The position numbers were made by a program, and so were the translations under genes. From Lepidurus packardi (Eukaryota > Arthropoda > Branchiopoda > Notostraca > Triopsidae): a stretch of DNA of 64,000 nt. Positions 48,153 through 58,671 of the stretch are shown here, in pieces. The notes under the pieces were generated by a model. The model was not told the DNA's origin. It ran no database searches and saw only the letters and a list, made by a program, of their open reading frames with translations. The DNA is taken from NCBI GenBank assembly GCA_023053545.1, contig JAKZAN010000212.1, positions 1 through 64,000 of the forward strand, written 5' to 3'. Numbering within the stretch: position 1 is the first letter of the stretch; the number at the start of each line of letters is the position of its first letter.

Positions 48153-48908
48153 TCATAGAAATGTCAGGCTCGCCAGCATTTCCACAAAGATCAAGAAAAC
48201 CCCTAAAATGAACCCATAGAAAAACCACTTGCTGATTCCAGCCATACACCTCCCGAACCAAGCGCAATGGTGGTCCAGTCCGTACACGCACACTCCACAT
48301 TCGTCGCAGTGCTGGGTATCCTCGTCTTTCTAGACGTTGCATATCTCGCAGACCCGCAGACTGCTATATGTTGGTTCTGTGTTCCTTCTATCTCTGTTGT
48401 TAAGGTGTGCGCCAGTCTGGCTTGCCACTGTAGTAGTATTGTTTAGTTAATTATGGGCAGCTACTGATATTGACGTACGATTAACCCGATCTATCTCTTC
48501 AGGATATCTACTACGAATATCAATATCAGGTATCCTGTTCTAATTATAGCTATGAGTAATATTCATCATAGCATTCGGCGAGGCGATAGTTTGCAGTAGT
48601 ACAGGAACAGGAGAATAGAGTTTTCTGTAGACGATACCGGGATTGATAAACTGCGTCAGCCCATACATCACATTGAAGTACACAATCAGGATGATATTGA
48701 CTAGAGCTAGAGTTTTGGCTTCAGGTTTACTGGAAGTAACAACAACGAAGAATGCGAGTCCGAAGATGATATTGATGATAATTATGCAGGTGAAGGGCTT
48801 GGTCCAGCCCTTGTTAGAGAGGAAGAGAGGAACTGCCCTGCGATGGCAGAGAGGGGTGTAGTGTTTGAGGGAGGCGAAGTAGTCTCTGATTGGGTCTGTG
48901 TCCTCCAT
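48153..48908 (-). CDS. DHHC palmitoyltransferase, short C-terminus
   Basis: Single exon, 251 residues. Two membrane helices near residues 35-90 (C-I-I-I-I-N-I-I-F-G-L-A-F, N-I-I-L-I-V-Y-F-N-V) and the following P-G-I-V motif, then a cytosolic cysteine-rich domain: C-E-I-C, H-C-D-E-C-G-V-C-V, and the catalytic D-H-H-C-A-W-F-G-R-C. One further hydrophobic helix follows (F-F-Y-G-F-I-L-G-V-F-L-I-F) and the TGA comes almost at once. Family members have four helices and a tail with T-T-x-E, so the C-terminus is truncated or an exon has been missed. It S-acylates membrane proteins at Golgi or plasma membrane. Confidence 0.78.
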
Positions 48909-49206
48909 ACAGTGATGTTCAAGTGAGAATATCTATTTACATCTAGTAAAATTATAACGTTCTCTTATCGTGGAATGATATATTGTAATTAGGCGAATAG
49001 TGATAACTGCGAAGGTAGAAGAAATACCGTTTTCTTGATTGGAAGTAGATTAGAATAGGGTCCTTGCTGGAATGGTAATATCGAGGTTTTATTCAGCAAA
49101 ACTACAAAATATAAATGTGTAAAGCCAACCCTAGAAGACTAAAAAACCCTATTGCATTACCTTCTAAAAATACACTTACAAAGAAACTAACTCTATCCTA
49201 GTATCA

Positions 49207-50256
49207 TCACTCAAACCATTTTGAACCCAATACCTAATCTATACCGATCCGCTCACTCCATATTTTCTTTGTCATCCTGTCTATCAGATCCATTAGTTCA
49301 GAGTCAGCATTTTCAGGGTATTTCAATTACTAGTTCTTTGATTGGATGTCCAGTTCCAGTTCCGACTACCCTTTGAAAGGCATCTCTCCGAAGTAAAACA
49401 CGTACATAGTGATACCCAGGGACCATATATCGCATGCCTTGGGACAGTAACCTTGTTCGGTGGCGAACTGATGTTCAGGGCCTCGGAATCCCGGAGTCCC
49501 TGCCGGCTGATGCGACAATTCCTCCTTACTATATCTTGCAGTCGAAAAGTCGAGCAATTTAATATCATATCCTTTTTCCTCAATCTTACCCATGATATTA
49601 TCTGGCTTGATGTCCCTGTTGGCTATGTTGTTTTTATGCAGAAACTGGACCCCAAGACATACTTGCTTGAATATCACTTTCCCTGCTTCCTGGACACTAT
49701 TGAGTTGGTATTGTTGCATGATGTAGTTATTGAGTTTGCTGTTGAGGGTGTATTTTTGGTCGATCCTGCTCCATTCCAAGAGTTGCCCCAAATCACAGTA
49801 GTCCATTATCATGTACACTTTGTCGCAATCCAGGTCGTCGATCACTTCGTAGCATCTCGCGATATTCGGATGTTTGATTCTTTTCAGGATATTGAGTTAG
49901 TTCTCGAGCACGGCCATTCCAGAAACAATGGTGCCGTCGGGTCCGAAAAACCTGGAATTCTCGAGTGTGGTTCTGTTGTAGATTTTCATGGCGTAGAAAC
50001 TCTTGCACTAGTTCTGGTTCTAGTCGAAGTAGGTACGCTCCACCTTTTTGACTTTGCCGTAGGATCCCTCGCCGAGGGTCTCCATGATTCTGTACTCGTT
50101 GATGTATTTGTTTCCGTTGGCGGTGTAGTGCTTGGCTTGGTAGATTTCGTTGGCTATGATTTCGAGCCCCGGGGTTTCGGCTGCGAGGATAGATGACATG
50201 CGTTGGATAGGTGGGAGGTCGTTGTCCAGATCGGAGAGTGGTGGAAGAGGTTCCAT
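49207..50256 (-). CDS. divergent CaMKK/SNF1-kinase-kinase-like protein kinase
   Basis: Single exon, 349 residues, kinase domain from ~55 to the end. G-loop L-G-E-G-S-Y-G-K-V, lysine in Y-A-M-K-I-Y, alpha-C glutamate encoded by TAA (49897-49899) before L-N-I-L-K-R-I-K-H-P-N-I, V-Y-M-I-M-D-Y-C-D-L-G-Q-L. Catalytic loop N-R-D-I-K-P-D-N-I-M (His of HRD replaced by Asn), then L-L-D-F-S in place of D-F-G, and G-P-E in place of A-P-E. The insertion and S-L-G-I-T-M-Y order resembles CaMKK/LKB1-pathway kinases. Key Lys, Asp and Asn remain, so activity is possible. Confidence 0.75.
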
Positions 50257-50666
50257 GAATTAGTATATCTCTTTTGCGTATTGTAGACTTATGAAAAGGG
50301 GTGGGAAACAAAACAAATAATAGAGTTATTTTTCTAAAAGATAACAATAAGTTGTGATGGTGATGACGGTGAGGAGTAGGATAGATGGGTGTGTCTGTGT
50401 TGTCTATAATTGTCTATGAGAAGGAGTAGCTACTCTCAGGCCCAGCAAAATAAATAGATACCTTTATACATTCTGTCAAGTATTTCTCTTCTATTTTTTA
50501 TGTGTGCAGTCATCTGCATCCATGCTAACCAATGTAATCTCACCAAACCATTCGAGATCACCAAGATTCGTAGAGGACATCATAAAATTTCGTCTTCTTC
50601 TTCCTTATTTTACCCTCCTATTTTCTATAACTCCAGCTCCATCATCATAAAACATACCATAAAGTC
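50257..50666. other. intergenic
   Basis: Upstream of the divergent kinase gene. AT-rich; no ORF or RNA gene recognised. Confidence 0.45.
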
Positions 50667-50903
50667 ATGAGAAAATAATACTAGTTCGAATAGCTAGAAA
50701 ACCAGCCCAGGACACGATTGTCTATCCAATGCAGTCCTCCAACCCTAAACCGCACTCTCTTTCATACCTATCATTTATGTGTATGTGTCTGGAATAACCG
50801 AGTTTTCGAAAGACCAACTCTTCTCTTTATAACTTGTGATGATTATCCAAATATTTTTGAATAGTTGAGGAGTGTTGCGAAAAAGGAAAAGAAGGGGAGA
50901 TGA
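50667..50903 (+). CDS. possible small charged protein
   Basis: 78-residue ORF, ATG to TGA, open only when TAA/TAG are sense. It starts M-R-K-E-Y-E-F-E-E-L-E with four reassigned glutamates, has a middle with several cysteines and ends in a lysine-rich tail (V-A-K-K-E-K-K-G-R). No homology is recognised. It lies in a gap between two larger genes and could be chance. Confidence 0.32.
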
Positions 50904-51231
50904 TGGCAGACTACGATCTGATTTTTGTCAAGGAGACGCATCTTATACATATTATTGATTGATGATTGATTGATGATTGATTGATGATTTGGCAGTATTT
51001 CCATTATACCGCAACCAAAACCTATGGTGGTAGATTATATTATGATATTATTAATATATTTTCCAATCATAGAATAGTCATAAGAACTCCCCACAGAAAT
51101 CAATCAAGAACAACTCACAGAAAAGATATTAGAAAAAACACTACATAATATATTAGCAATATTGAGTTCCTCTCCTCATCTCACACAACTTTCAATAAAT
51201 CGCTATTATACTCACCCTCGCCTACTCACCT
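50904..51231. other. intergenic with 11-base tandem repeat
   Basis: About three copies of an ATTGATTGATG unit near 50953-50990, then AT-rich DNA leading to the potassium-channel gene. No gene. Confidence 0.6.
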
Positions 51232-53530
51232 ATGGAACCCACCAACCCACCCGAGTTCCTCAAGCGCAAGAACGCCAAAACATCCGCAGAGTTCCTATCC
51301 CATAAACAACGCAATAACAGCGAAACTGAGTCTGCACGCTCCATCATCCAGATGGACGTAGTGCCACGCTCTCCAGAAAAGTCCAGCTTGAAAAAATCTT
51401 CACGATCGTCTCACAGGAAATCCACCCTCCTCGAGGACACTTGTCACACACATTTCCTCAGGTAACTAAAAAGCAGATGGGCCATCGACAAACTTCTCAA
51501 GAAACTTAAGTCCATCATCCCACTTCATAGTATCCGTGATCACCTGAATGCCAGGGAGGAATGGACTAAACGACAGTAGGACTCTGATGACTACGAAACT
51601 ATGAGCAGATGGTTGGTAGAAAAGTCCACAAGTCTATTCGCCCTCGGAGAAATGCTGCTAGTATTGGCCTTCGTTGGGTTTTCATGGCTATTATCTCTGA
51701 AATTCATCTTCGACGGCGAGTACTCACTCGACCTGGAACCCTGGGCCCTGTGGATGGCTGCGAGCTTCTTCTGCCTGGACAGTCTTATCTCGGTGAACAC
51801 AGAAAGAACCGAGAACAATAAATCGATAAAAAATCGTCGAGTCATTATGATAAAGTACCTGAGAACAGACATCTGGCTTGACTTCCTTTCGCTGATCACG
51901 GTAGTAGGGGTTTTCAGTTTCGAGTCCAGTACACTTGGCCGGTACCTCTGTCTGCCCTCCATCGCTATTATGTGCTACAAAACCTCCTACAAATACAAGA
52001 ATATCGAGAGATACATAGAAACCATCCTTGGCAACGATAGCCTCAAGCTTATTAACTCATTCTTCTTACTCTTCATTATAGGACATTGTGCGGCTCTCGG
52101 GCTGTATACCTCGGCTTCAATTGACACCGAAAATAACTGGTTGACACGTCTGGATATCCCATAACGGAGCTGGCACTCCGACTACATCTATTCGCTATAC
52201 TGGGCGTATACGACAATTGTTACTGTGGGGTTCGGAGATATCGCCCCCACGAACAAGTACTAGATGTTAACTGTAATAATTATCGAGATTCTGGGAGCTT
52301 CGCTGTTCGGTTACATGATCAATGTGATTGGGATGACCCTAACCTAGATGAAGTAATTTACTTTCGAAAACTATACATACATCCCAACATTCATTCATTT
52401 CTTTGACCTTTTTAATAAAAATACTAAATGGACATTCCCACTCAATTTGTATTAGAAAAAAGAAGTAGGAGTTGCAAAACAACCTCAAGATCGCAGACAA
52501 ACTCATCGACTGTTTCGGACTCGACCATTCCCTTAGTTATCGTCTGAAGTCTTTCCTCCAGGACAATCAGAAAGTCAATAAATCCTTTAGTTTTGCCGAA
52601 GAGTCCCATATATACAACCTCCTCAACCCTGCCCTCAAGTACCAGATCATGAAGGTCACCAATTAACGTGTCGTCAACAAATGCACATTTTTTCTGACCT
52701 ACTTCAACCGCAGATTTCTCAACTAAGTCTCAATGAGACTCACAAAAAAAGTACTGCAGCCCTAAGAAGAACTAATGCACGATTCTACTGATATGGATAT
52801 GTTCATCGTCGATTCGGGGTGCATCAACATCGAGTTTCGCATGCCACACAAATCCTCAGCCATCTATAGAAAGGTCAATTCGATATCGAAGTTAAGTAAT
52901 AAATAGATTGGTTCCAATCTTTACGGATACGTCGCGACTATCACCAATCAGAGGTCCAGACTCAATGCTGTTTCTAAAGGGTTCACGCTTGTCTACAAAC
53001 TTAGTAGGAAGGACTTTCTTAATGTTATAGGCAACTGCTCATCGAACTATGAGGTCATGTGTGAGTTGCGGGATCGTTTCCTGGCTGCAAGACTGCCTTA
53101 ATCAATCGAAGGCCCTCTTCTGATGGAACCTTCGTGTCATTTCCTACCGAATATACATTTATTGGTTAAGAAAAATCGTCACAACAAAATCAAACAGAAA
53201 AGAAGGGTGTATCTCCGTCGTTAGAAACTCTCTGCCCATCTGACCTCTGCTCTCTTCCTATACAACATAAAGAACAATATCCCGTAGTTTTAGAAGAAAA
53301 TAACAAAGAGAGTCGGTTCGGATAGTGATCTGACGATATCAAAAAAGAATCGAGTGTTCCGAGTGTTCTTCAGCACCCACGAAGAAGGGGACTGGAGTCT
53401 AACAATCAAGGACTTCTAGAATGTCAAAATCTACTAAAACTATTTACGCAACTTCAACTGCAATATTGTGTTGGAGAGATACCAGTTGATGCAGGATAAA
53501 CGGAAAATGAACCTAACCCTGAACTTTTGA
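51232..53530 (+). CDS. cyclic-nucleotide-gated-type potassium channel
   Basis: 731 residues after one 103-nt intron (52353-52455). A basic Ser-rich N-terminus is followed by six membrane helices from residue ~130. The pore has S-L-Y-W-A-Y-T-T-I-V-T-V-G-F-G-D, the K+ filter of the EAG/CNG/HCN family, followed by P-T-N-K-Y-E (E from TAG at 52261-52263) and S6 L-F-G-Y-M-I-N-V-I-G. S4 is poor in positive charges, so voltage sensing is doubtful. The C-linker follows (Y-R-L-K-S-F-L-Q...L-L-N-P-A-L-K-Y-Q-I), then a weakly conserved cyclic-nucleotide-binding-like domain. Such channels set ciliary membrane potential in ciliates. Confidence 0.82.
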
Positions 53531-53644
53531 GGGATAGGCGGTGCCCCCAGCAACTCATATGATTATGATTTATCTATGTAAGACGAGCTACGACCATGCT
53601 ATATCTGTCCTATATTAACATATAAGTGATTATTTTTTTAATCG

Positions 53645-54340
53645 AACATAATAACTACTGGTCTGCCATCAAAAGATAATCCAAAGAGAGGTTACAATAT
53701 TTTGCAAGACAGAAGAATAGCTCAAAGAATTGTATATAAGACCATGTAGATAGCCTTGCAAATGATGGTCTTACCCTAGGTTCTATGCCAGCAGGGGATA
53801 TCCGATCCCCTAAAGTCTCCACGTAGAGATAACCCAAATGGTTCTTCAAGATCGTCCGGTAAATGTTGTCGATGATCCCGAATTTACTTGTATGCACTTC
53901 TTGCAGCTTCTATGTTCTGGTAAAATCCTTAGTTCCCAATACCATGTTCATTCCGCAGCTGCATGCAAACCCTGAGCCGATGTCCAAACACACTCCGCTC
54001 ACCGGGTTGCAGATCTGGTACCTTCGCTGAAATTTTTTAGACTCACTCACTCATGTTAGTCTTTTTCGCTAAAATATTTTAAGAAATTGCCAGTGAAGTT
54101 GAGGTCTAACACTTTCTTCGATGCTGCCTGTCGGATGTAGTGGTCAGTCTTCTGGTCCTTGGAAGACGAGGATTCTATTTTGGTCTGGACTTCAGCTAGG
54201 CCTATTGCTGTTTGATCTGATCCTCCTGCTATTTGTCGTGTTGCTGAATTTCTTTGTTGTCCTGTTAAAACTATTGTAGTTCCTGGGGAGTTATCGCAGT
54301 CTCACCTTGTTTTCATATCTTTGCTGCGCATTCATGGCAG
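53645..54340 (-). CDS. candidate multi-exon gene beside the internal telomere array
   Basis: Minus-strand open segments of protein-like composition: one with V-Q-T-K-I-E-S-S-S-S-K-D-Q-K-T and L-N-F-T-G-N-F-L-K-Y-F, then, across a possible 29-nt intron near 54020-54050, a segment with Y-Q-I-C-N-P-V-S-G-V-C-L-D-I-G-S-G and K-F-G-I-I-D-N-I-Y-R-T-I-L-K. The start and stop are not fixed; a Met at about 54335 opens a Gln/Glu-rich frame that does not simply connect. It could be a real spliced gene, or a decayed copy near a chromosome end. Not recognised. Confidence 0.35.
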
Positions 54341-54735
54341 AAGATTGTTGAGAAGTTCGGTCTTCTGACCATTCATTGAAGAAAATCAATGGTCATCGTT
54401 TGGATATGGCAAACACGTGTTATCTGAGACAGAGTGGCCGAAGAGCCCGAGAAAATCACCTGAGGATGAAGAGTGAGATTTGTAGGGATTACATTGTCAT
54501 TCAGGCAGTAACAAGAATATCTAAACATTATCACTGACGATCATGCCGCACGCACGCACTTTCATTCGAAACAACTATATTTCGATTAATGTAGAAAAAA
54601 ACATTATCGGTGCAGAGAAGTGTCTATATTTCTCATGATATTGCTGTTGCCTACTATTAAAAAAAGGGCTCACGTTCCAACTCAAAATTTCATTATAATA
54701 GCTAAGCCACCCCTCAAAAATAAGTTTGGTCCCAG
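54341..54735. other. subtelomeric-like spacer left of the internal array
   Basis: Non-coding as far as can be seen, AT-rich toward the array. If the array is a true chromosome end, this is the right subtelomere of a ~55-kb chromosome. Confidence 0.45.
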
Positions 54736-54736
54736 C

Positions 54737-55014
54737 GAGGGGTTGGGGTTGGGGGTTGGGGTTGGGGTTGGGGTTGGGGTTGGGGTTGGGTTGGGGTTGG
54801 GGTTGGGGTTGGGGTTGGGGTTGGGGTTGGGGTTGGGGTTGGGGTTGGGGTTGGGGTTGGGGTTGGGGTTGGGGTTGGGGTTGGGGTTGGGGTTGGGGTT
54901 GGGGTTGGGGTTGGGGTTGGGGTTGGGGTTGGGGTTGGGTGGGGTTGGGGTTGGGGTTGGGGTTGGGGTTGGGGTTGGGGTTGGGGTTGGGGTTGGGGTT
55001 GGGGTTGGGGTTGG
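54737..55014 (+). repeat. interstitial telomeric array, TTGGGG repeats
   Basis: About 45 copies of TTGGGG on the plus strand, oriented as a right-hand chromosome end. There are irregular units: a five-G unit near 54750, a three-G unit near 54786, and a GGGTGGGG unit near 54939. The terminal array at 1-245 has none. It is flanked on the right by the TTGATTGG block. The long N-P/G-L and W-G reading frames across it are artefacts of the repeat. Confidence 0.95.
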
Positions 55015-55048
55015 TTGATTGGTTGATTGGTTGATTGGTTGATTGGTT
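55013..55048 (+). repeat. TTGATTGG tandem block abutting the telomeric array
   Basis: Four copies of the 8-base unit TTGATTGG follow directly on the TTGGGG array, then unique sequence resumes. The unit resembles a degenerate double telomere repeat. Confidence 0.9.
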
Positions 55049-55450
55049 ATATCCCAATATAACCAATTCACTATACCAAAACGATATAGTGTATTGTAAG
55101 CCTAATATTAATATATCTAGAAGTGGAAGTCTTAGATAGAAAAACACATTTTCTAAGGTGATCTCCTAAATTTTATAATCAAATGGGCGATTGATTTCCT
55201 CACGAAAAGATATCGAGGACATAATCTGGGGCAGATGATAGGCAGAATAATGTTTCAAACCATGTATGTTTCCACACGACTCCAACCCTAGTTTCACCTG
55301 TCAACCTATCGAATAATTAACTAACTAATTCATTTATTTATCCATTCACTCATTTATGCTTAATACTATCATGAGTCTATCATAGTCCTTATCTTACTTA
55401 AGGGTCTACATTAGTTTCTACATGTCTCAGATCGAAAAGCTGACCACTCT
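55049..55450. other. intergenic, right of the internal array
   Basis: AT-rich, with short ATTCA/ATTTA runs near 55330-55360. No gene recognised. It is the 3' flank of the hydrolase gene. Confidence 0.5.
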
Positions 55451-56419
55451 TCATGGAGATCTAAGATGATGAGGGTGATGATGAGGATTATTAGAGTCTA
55501 CTCGCAGTTTATCTTTTACTTGGAACTTGAGATTGTTGATGAGAATGCTATTGCAGTTACTCTCGGTGCTTCCTGCTGCTCGAGCAAAATGGCTCTTAAC
55601 AAACTGGAATACCTCTTTGAGATCTTACTATTTCCTGTTCTGGTTGTGGTCCTGCGAGATAAAAAACAGGTACTTCTTGCCGCCGTAATTAGCGTACAGT
55701 TATTCGGAGTGCTTATACCCTATGAAACTGTCGCCTTTGGATGCCATGAAGAAGCCTGGGATCTTTATGGATTTCACTTTTTCGGTTATTTACAGTTAGC
55801 TAAAGTCTAGCTTTTATTTCAATGAGGATTTTAACAGGCTGACTGCCGGTTTTAGAAGGAACTATGGAAGACCTGAATTCCTGGCTCCCAATTAGAGTGT
55901 AAGTCGCTACAGAGATGCGAAAGGGCTGTCGTATACTGCTGCCAGGATGCACGGATCCTGGGCATATTCATTATAGAGCAGAGCAGCCACAGCCCCCATG
56001 GACCTACCCCAGAGTATAAACCTTTTCTGATTTTTTCTAAGTTTCAACTCCTCTAGTACCACCTGGATATCCAGTTTTTATCGGAGACCGAGGGTTACAG
56101 AATCACCTTCGCTATTGCCATACCCAGAAAAGTCAAAGAGACAGAAATTAGCACCAGACTGGAGTATTTTATTAGAGAGAGGGAGTCCTTCCAACCTGGA
56201 GCCGTGGTGGGTGTGAAGGTATAGGACACAGTTGGTGTTGAGTTTTTCGTAGTCATTTTCGAAGAGGGAGACTTGGATGTGTTTGCCGGAGTGATTATGT
56301 GTGGTGAAATCGTAGCGCCTGACCCTTATATCCCTGTTGAAGTAGACAGGAGGTCCTAGATCATGAAGGAAGTATTTTTGGCGTTGCGGGCGAACAAAGA
56401 ACTCTTCGACTTTCTGCAT
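55451..56419 (-). CDS. alpha/beta serine hydrolase
   Basis: Single exon, 322 residues. F-D-F-S-G-Y-G-N-S-E-G near residue 100, then S-V-T-L-G-L-R-E (E from TAA at 56078-56080, matching a conserved Glu of the S-L-G-x-x-E-x-x-D-L pattern), nucleophile elbow W-G-R-S-M-G-A near 140, Y-D-S-P-F-A-S-L, acid residue in A-S-K-G-D-S-F-I near 235 and histidine in Q-D-H-N near 265. These are features of the ABHD/prolyl-oligopeptidase-like hydrolases found in many protists. A His/Pro-rich tail closes it. Its substrate is unknown. It lies beyond the internal telomere array yet uses the same code. Confidence 0.82.
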
Positions 56420-56764
56420 TGTTGTACTTTATATTATTTTTGTTTTGTTTGATGTTGGTTGGTACTTATATTGTTTGTTTTTTACTGTTCATTCTGTATA
56501 GGGATTGTTAGAGATTTGATTAGTTTAATTGAGTTAAAGCACTAACTGTCTATTCTATTTAAAAGTAGGCCTCAATAGCAGCAAGGATAACCAAAAGAGG
56601 GGGGCAGTACTTAGCACAGTTTAGCAAATAAGATAAAAACTATAGAATAGGTCACAAACAATATCTAGATATAGAGAAAGATATCATCACTATACCAAAA
56701 ATTAGTAGATCGTCAAGTTGTCACACTCACAGTTTCTATCTATTTCTACCTCATACATTTATCT
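56420..56764. other. intergenic, AT-rich
   Basis: Between two minus-strand genes. No ORF or RNA gene recognised. Confidence 0.5.
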
Positions 56765-58393
56765 TCACACTCCAACTCCTCGTACTCTCTAGTATTATTT
56801 TCTTCTCTGCTTAAGAATCGGTACCACACTATCTTAGCCGTTCCAGCCTCGAAATCCCCAATCCTGCAGTCCCACTAGGCTCATCAGCCGAGACCATCCG
56901 TCGAAATAATGCATAACAGCAATCACCCAAAGCACCCCAGGCATCCCTTTTATCACCCAATCTCCCAGCAGTCCGAGGTTGTTTCCCCCCATCGCATGAG
57001 TAAACAGTCCCGACACTTTGATCATGTCGAAGAAATTGATTACTAGCGGCGCACCAACTCTTGAGAAGTTGATAGTCGCAAACATCAAAGAAGGTCCATC
57101 GGACGCTCGTTCATACAAACCATACAGATTGGAGAGTTTTAGTCGAAACAGCGAGTAGTAAACCATGTAGGAGATGTAGGACAGTGTGACCAAAGAAACC
57201 AGACGGATCACCGTCAAGTTCTATATTTTAATGATATATGAAAGAATAGACTCTTTTGAACTCATGAAAACCTGTGTTTCGCAGACCAGTAGGATAGCAG
57301 ACCCAATCCCGAAAATAGAGGCTAACACTTTTTTTAGTATTGGTTTATAGACAGTGTAGAACTTGTTCCCTTTGATACCCATGAAATCTTTTAGTTTGAT
57401 TGATTGGTTACCCGTTGCGACGTCTCTCACATCCTCAGCGAACAATGCTCTCTGGATGGCAGTTTAGAAGTCTGCTTAGACCCTCTTCTTTCTGGCCATT
57501 ACTCTTTTTGTGAGTCTGTGTAGTTCCACTGCGCTCTCGACCTCGACAGGATAAATATGGATTTTGAGTTCAGATATTTTTCGGTTATAACTCTTGCTAA
57601 TGCGAACCCTAACATCCTCGGGGATCTGGAGTAGCGAATATTCGACATATTGGGAGAATTCCTCGGCTTCTTAGGAGCTATGGGCTTGTCTGAACAAACC
57701 ACTGCTCTACTTGAGTTTGAACAGCTGGCACACCACTTACTCTAGGTCTTAGTTTGCCAAATTATTCTACTCTTCGACTTGGCTGATCCGATAGTGAAGA
57801 TACTGAACTTCTTTTATGATATTGCCAGTTCGCCAGTGGGCGCGAGGAATCTCGACCATCGCATAACCCATCAGAATCATTAACAGGAAAATACCGAAGG
57901 CACTGGCTAGACATTTGAGATAAGTGACCAGACCCATATCTCCTGCTGCGTCGATCAGTATGAGTATGACTAGGAAGGCCACGGCTCCAATTAACATATA
58001 TATATAGAAAATGCCGTTAGTTTTCAGACTTCTTTTTAATCTTTTTGAACTGTCCAGATCCCCAGAGTTTTACCATTCCTGCAGAACTGGTATGACAGTC
58101 CAGGTGAGGAGATACACTGACCAATAGAGCCAAACATACTGAGTGATGATTTGTCCGGCTTACGGAAGTACGAATTACTATGGTCCGAGTGTTTACTTAT
58201 TCTGCTATCTAGTGTGGCGAAGAGTGAAGTAAATGTCGTTAGGAACAAGGAGAGCGAGTCCGAAGTTAAGGACCCAGGTAAAGGTGGAGACTATTTGTAC
58301 GGATGTGGAGACTGTGGGTGCTGAATAATAGTGGACAAGGTAGCCACACAAAAATGTGAGAAAAGCGAATTCAGCGAGTGTAAAAAGATCCAT
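56765..58393 (-). CDS. LMBR1-domain (LMBD2-like) membrane protein
   Basis: Single exon, 542 residues with about nine membrane helices. Start M-D-L-F-T-L-A-E-F; F-G-L-A-L-L-V-P-N-D-I-Y-F near residue 50 resembles the L-V-P-x-D family motif. A cytosolic coiled-coil loop holds E-V-Q-Y-L-H-Y-R-I-S and K-R-V-M-A-R-K-K-R. The second membrane half has L-V-T-L-S-Y-I-S-Y-M-V-Y-Y-S-L-F and a helix with L-M-F-A-T-I-N-F-S-R-V-G-A-P-L, the conserved N-x-S block of LMBR1 proteins. These are lipocalin-receptor-like or GPCR-regulating membrane proteins. An upstream in-frame Met at 58432 would add 13 residues. Confidence 0.7.
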
Positions 58394-58671
58394 TTGTGGA
58401 GGAGAGAGCGAAAGGGAAATAAGACTTCGCAATAAAAAGAATATAATTATAATAGTTTACTACTACTATCATGCATGCTGATGCTGTTTGAGTATCGATA
58501 TTGCATTTTCCTAATCTAATCACAAAGTTTATCTTATTCCTATGAAAGATAGAGAATACAGAGAGATATATGAGGGTTTACTACACCCGTGTTTTCTATA
58601 TATTACTGCTTAATGGGTGTTGATGTTATTTATCGAATACTTATTCTTTTTCTCTTTCTCTATTCCTTTAT

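Noticed and set aside
49342-50196. 284-residue plus-strand ORF
   Set aside because: It is antisense to the kinase gene, whose motifs are clear on the minus strand.
50953-50990. ATTGATTGATG repeats considered as a CRISPR-like array
   Set aside because: Direct tandem copies with no spacers and a eukaryotic host context; simple repeat only.
54575-55147. Long N-P, G-L and W-G repeat ORFs on both strands
   Set aside because: They are translations of the TTGGGG array in each frame, with no flanking coding signal.
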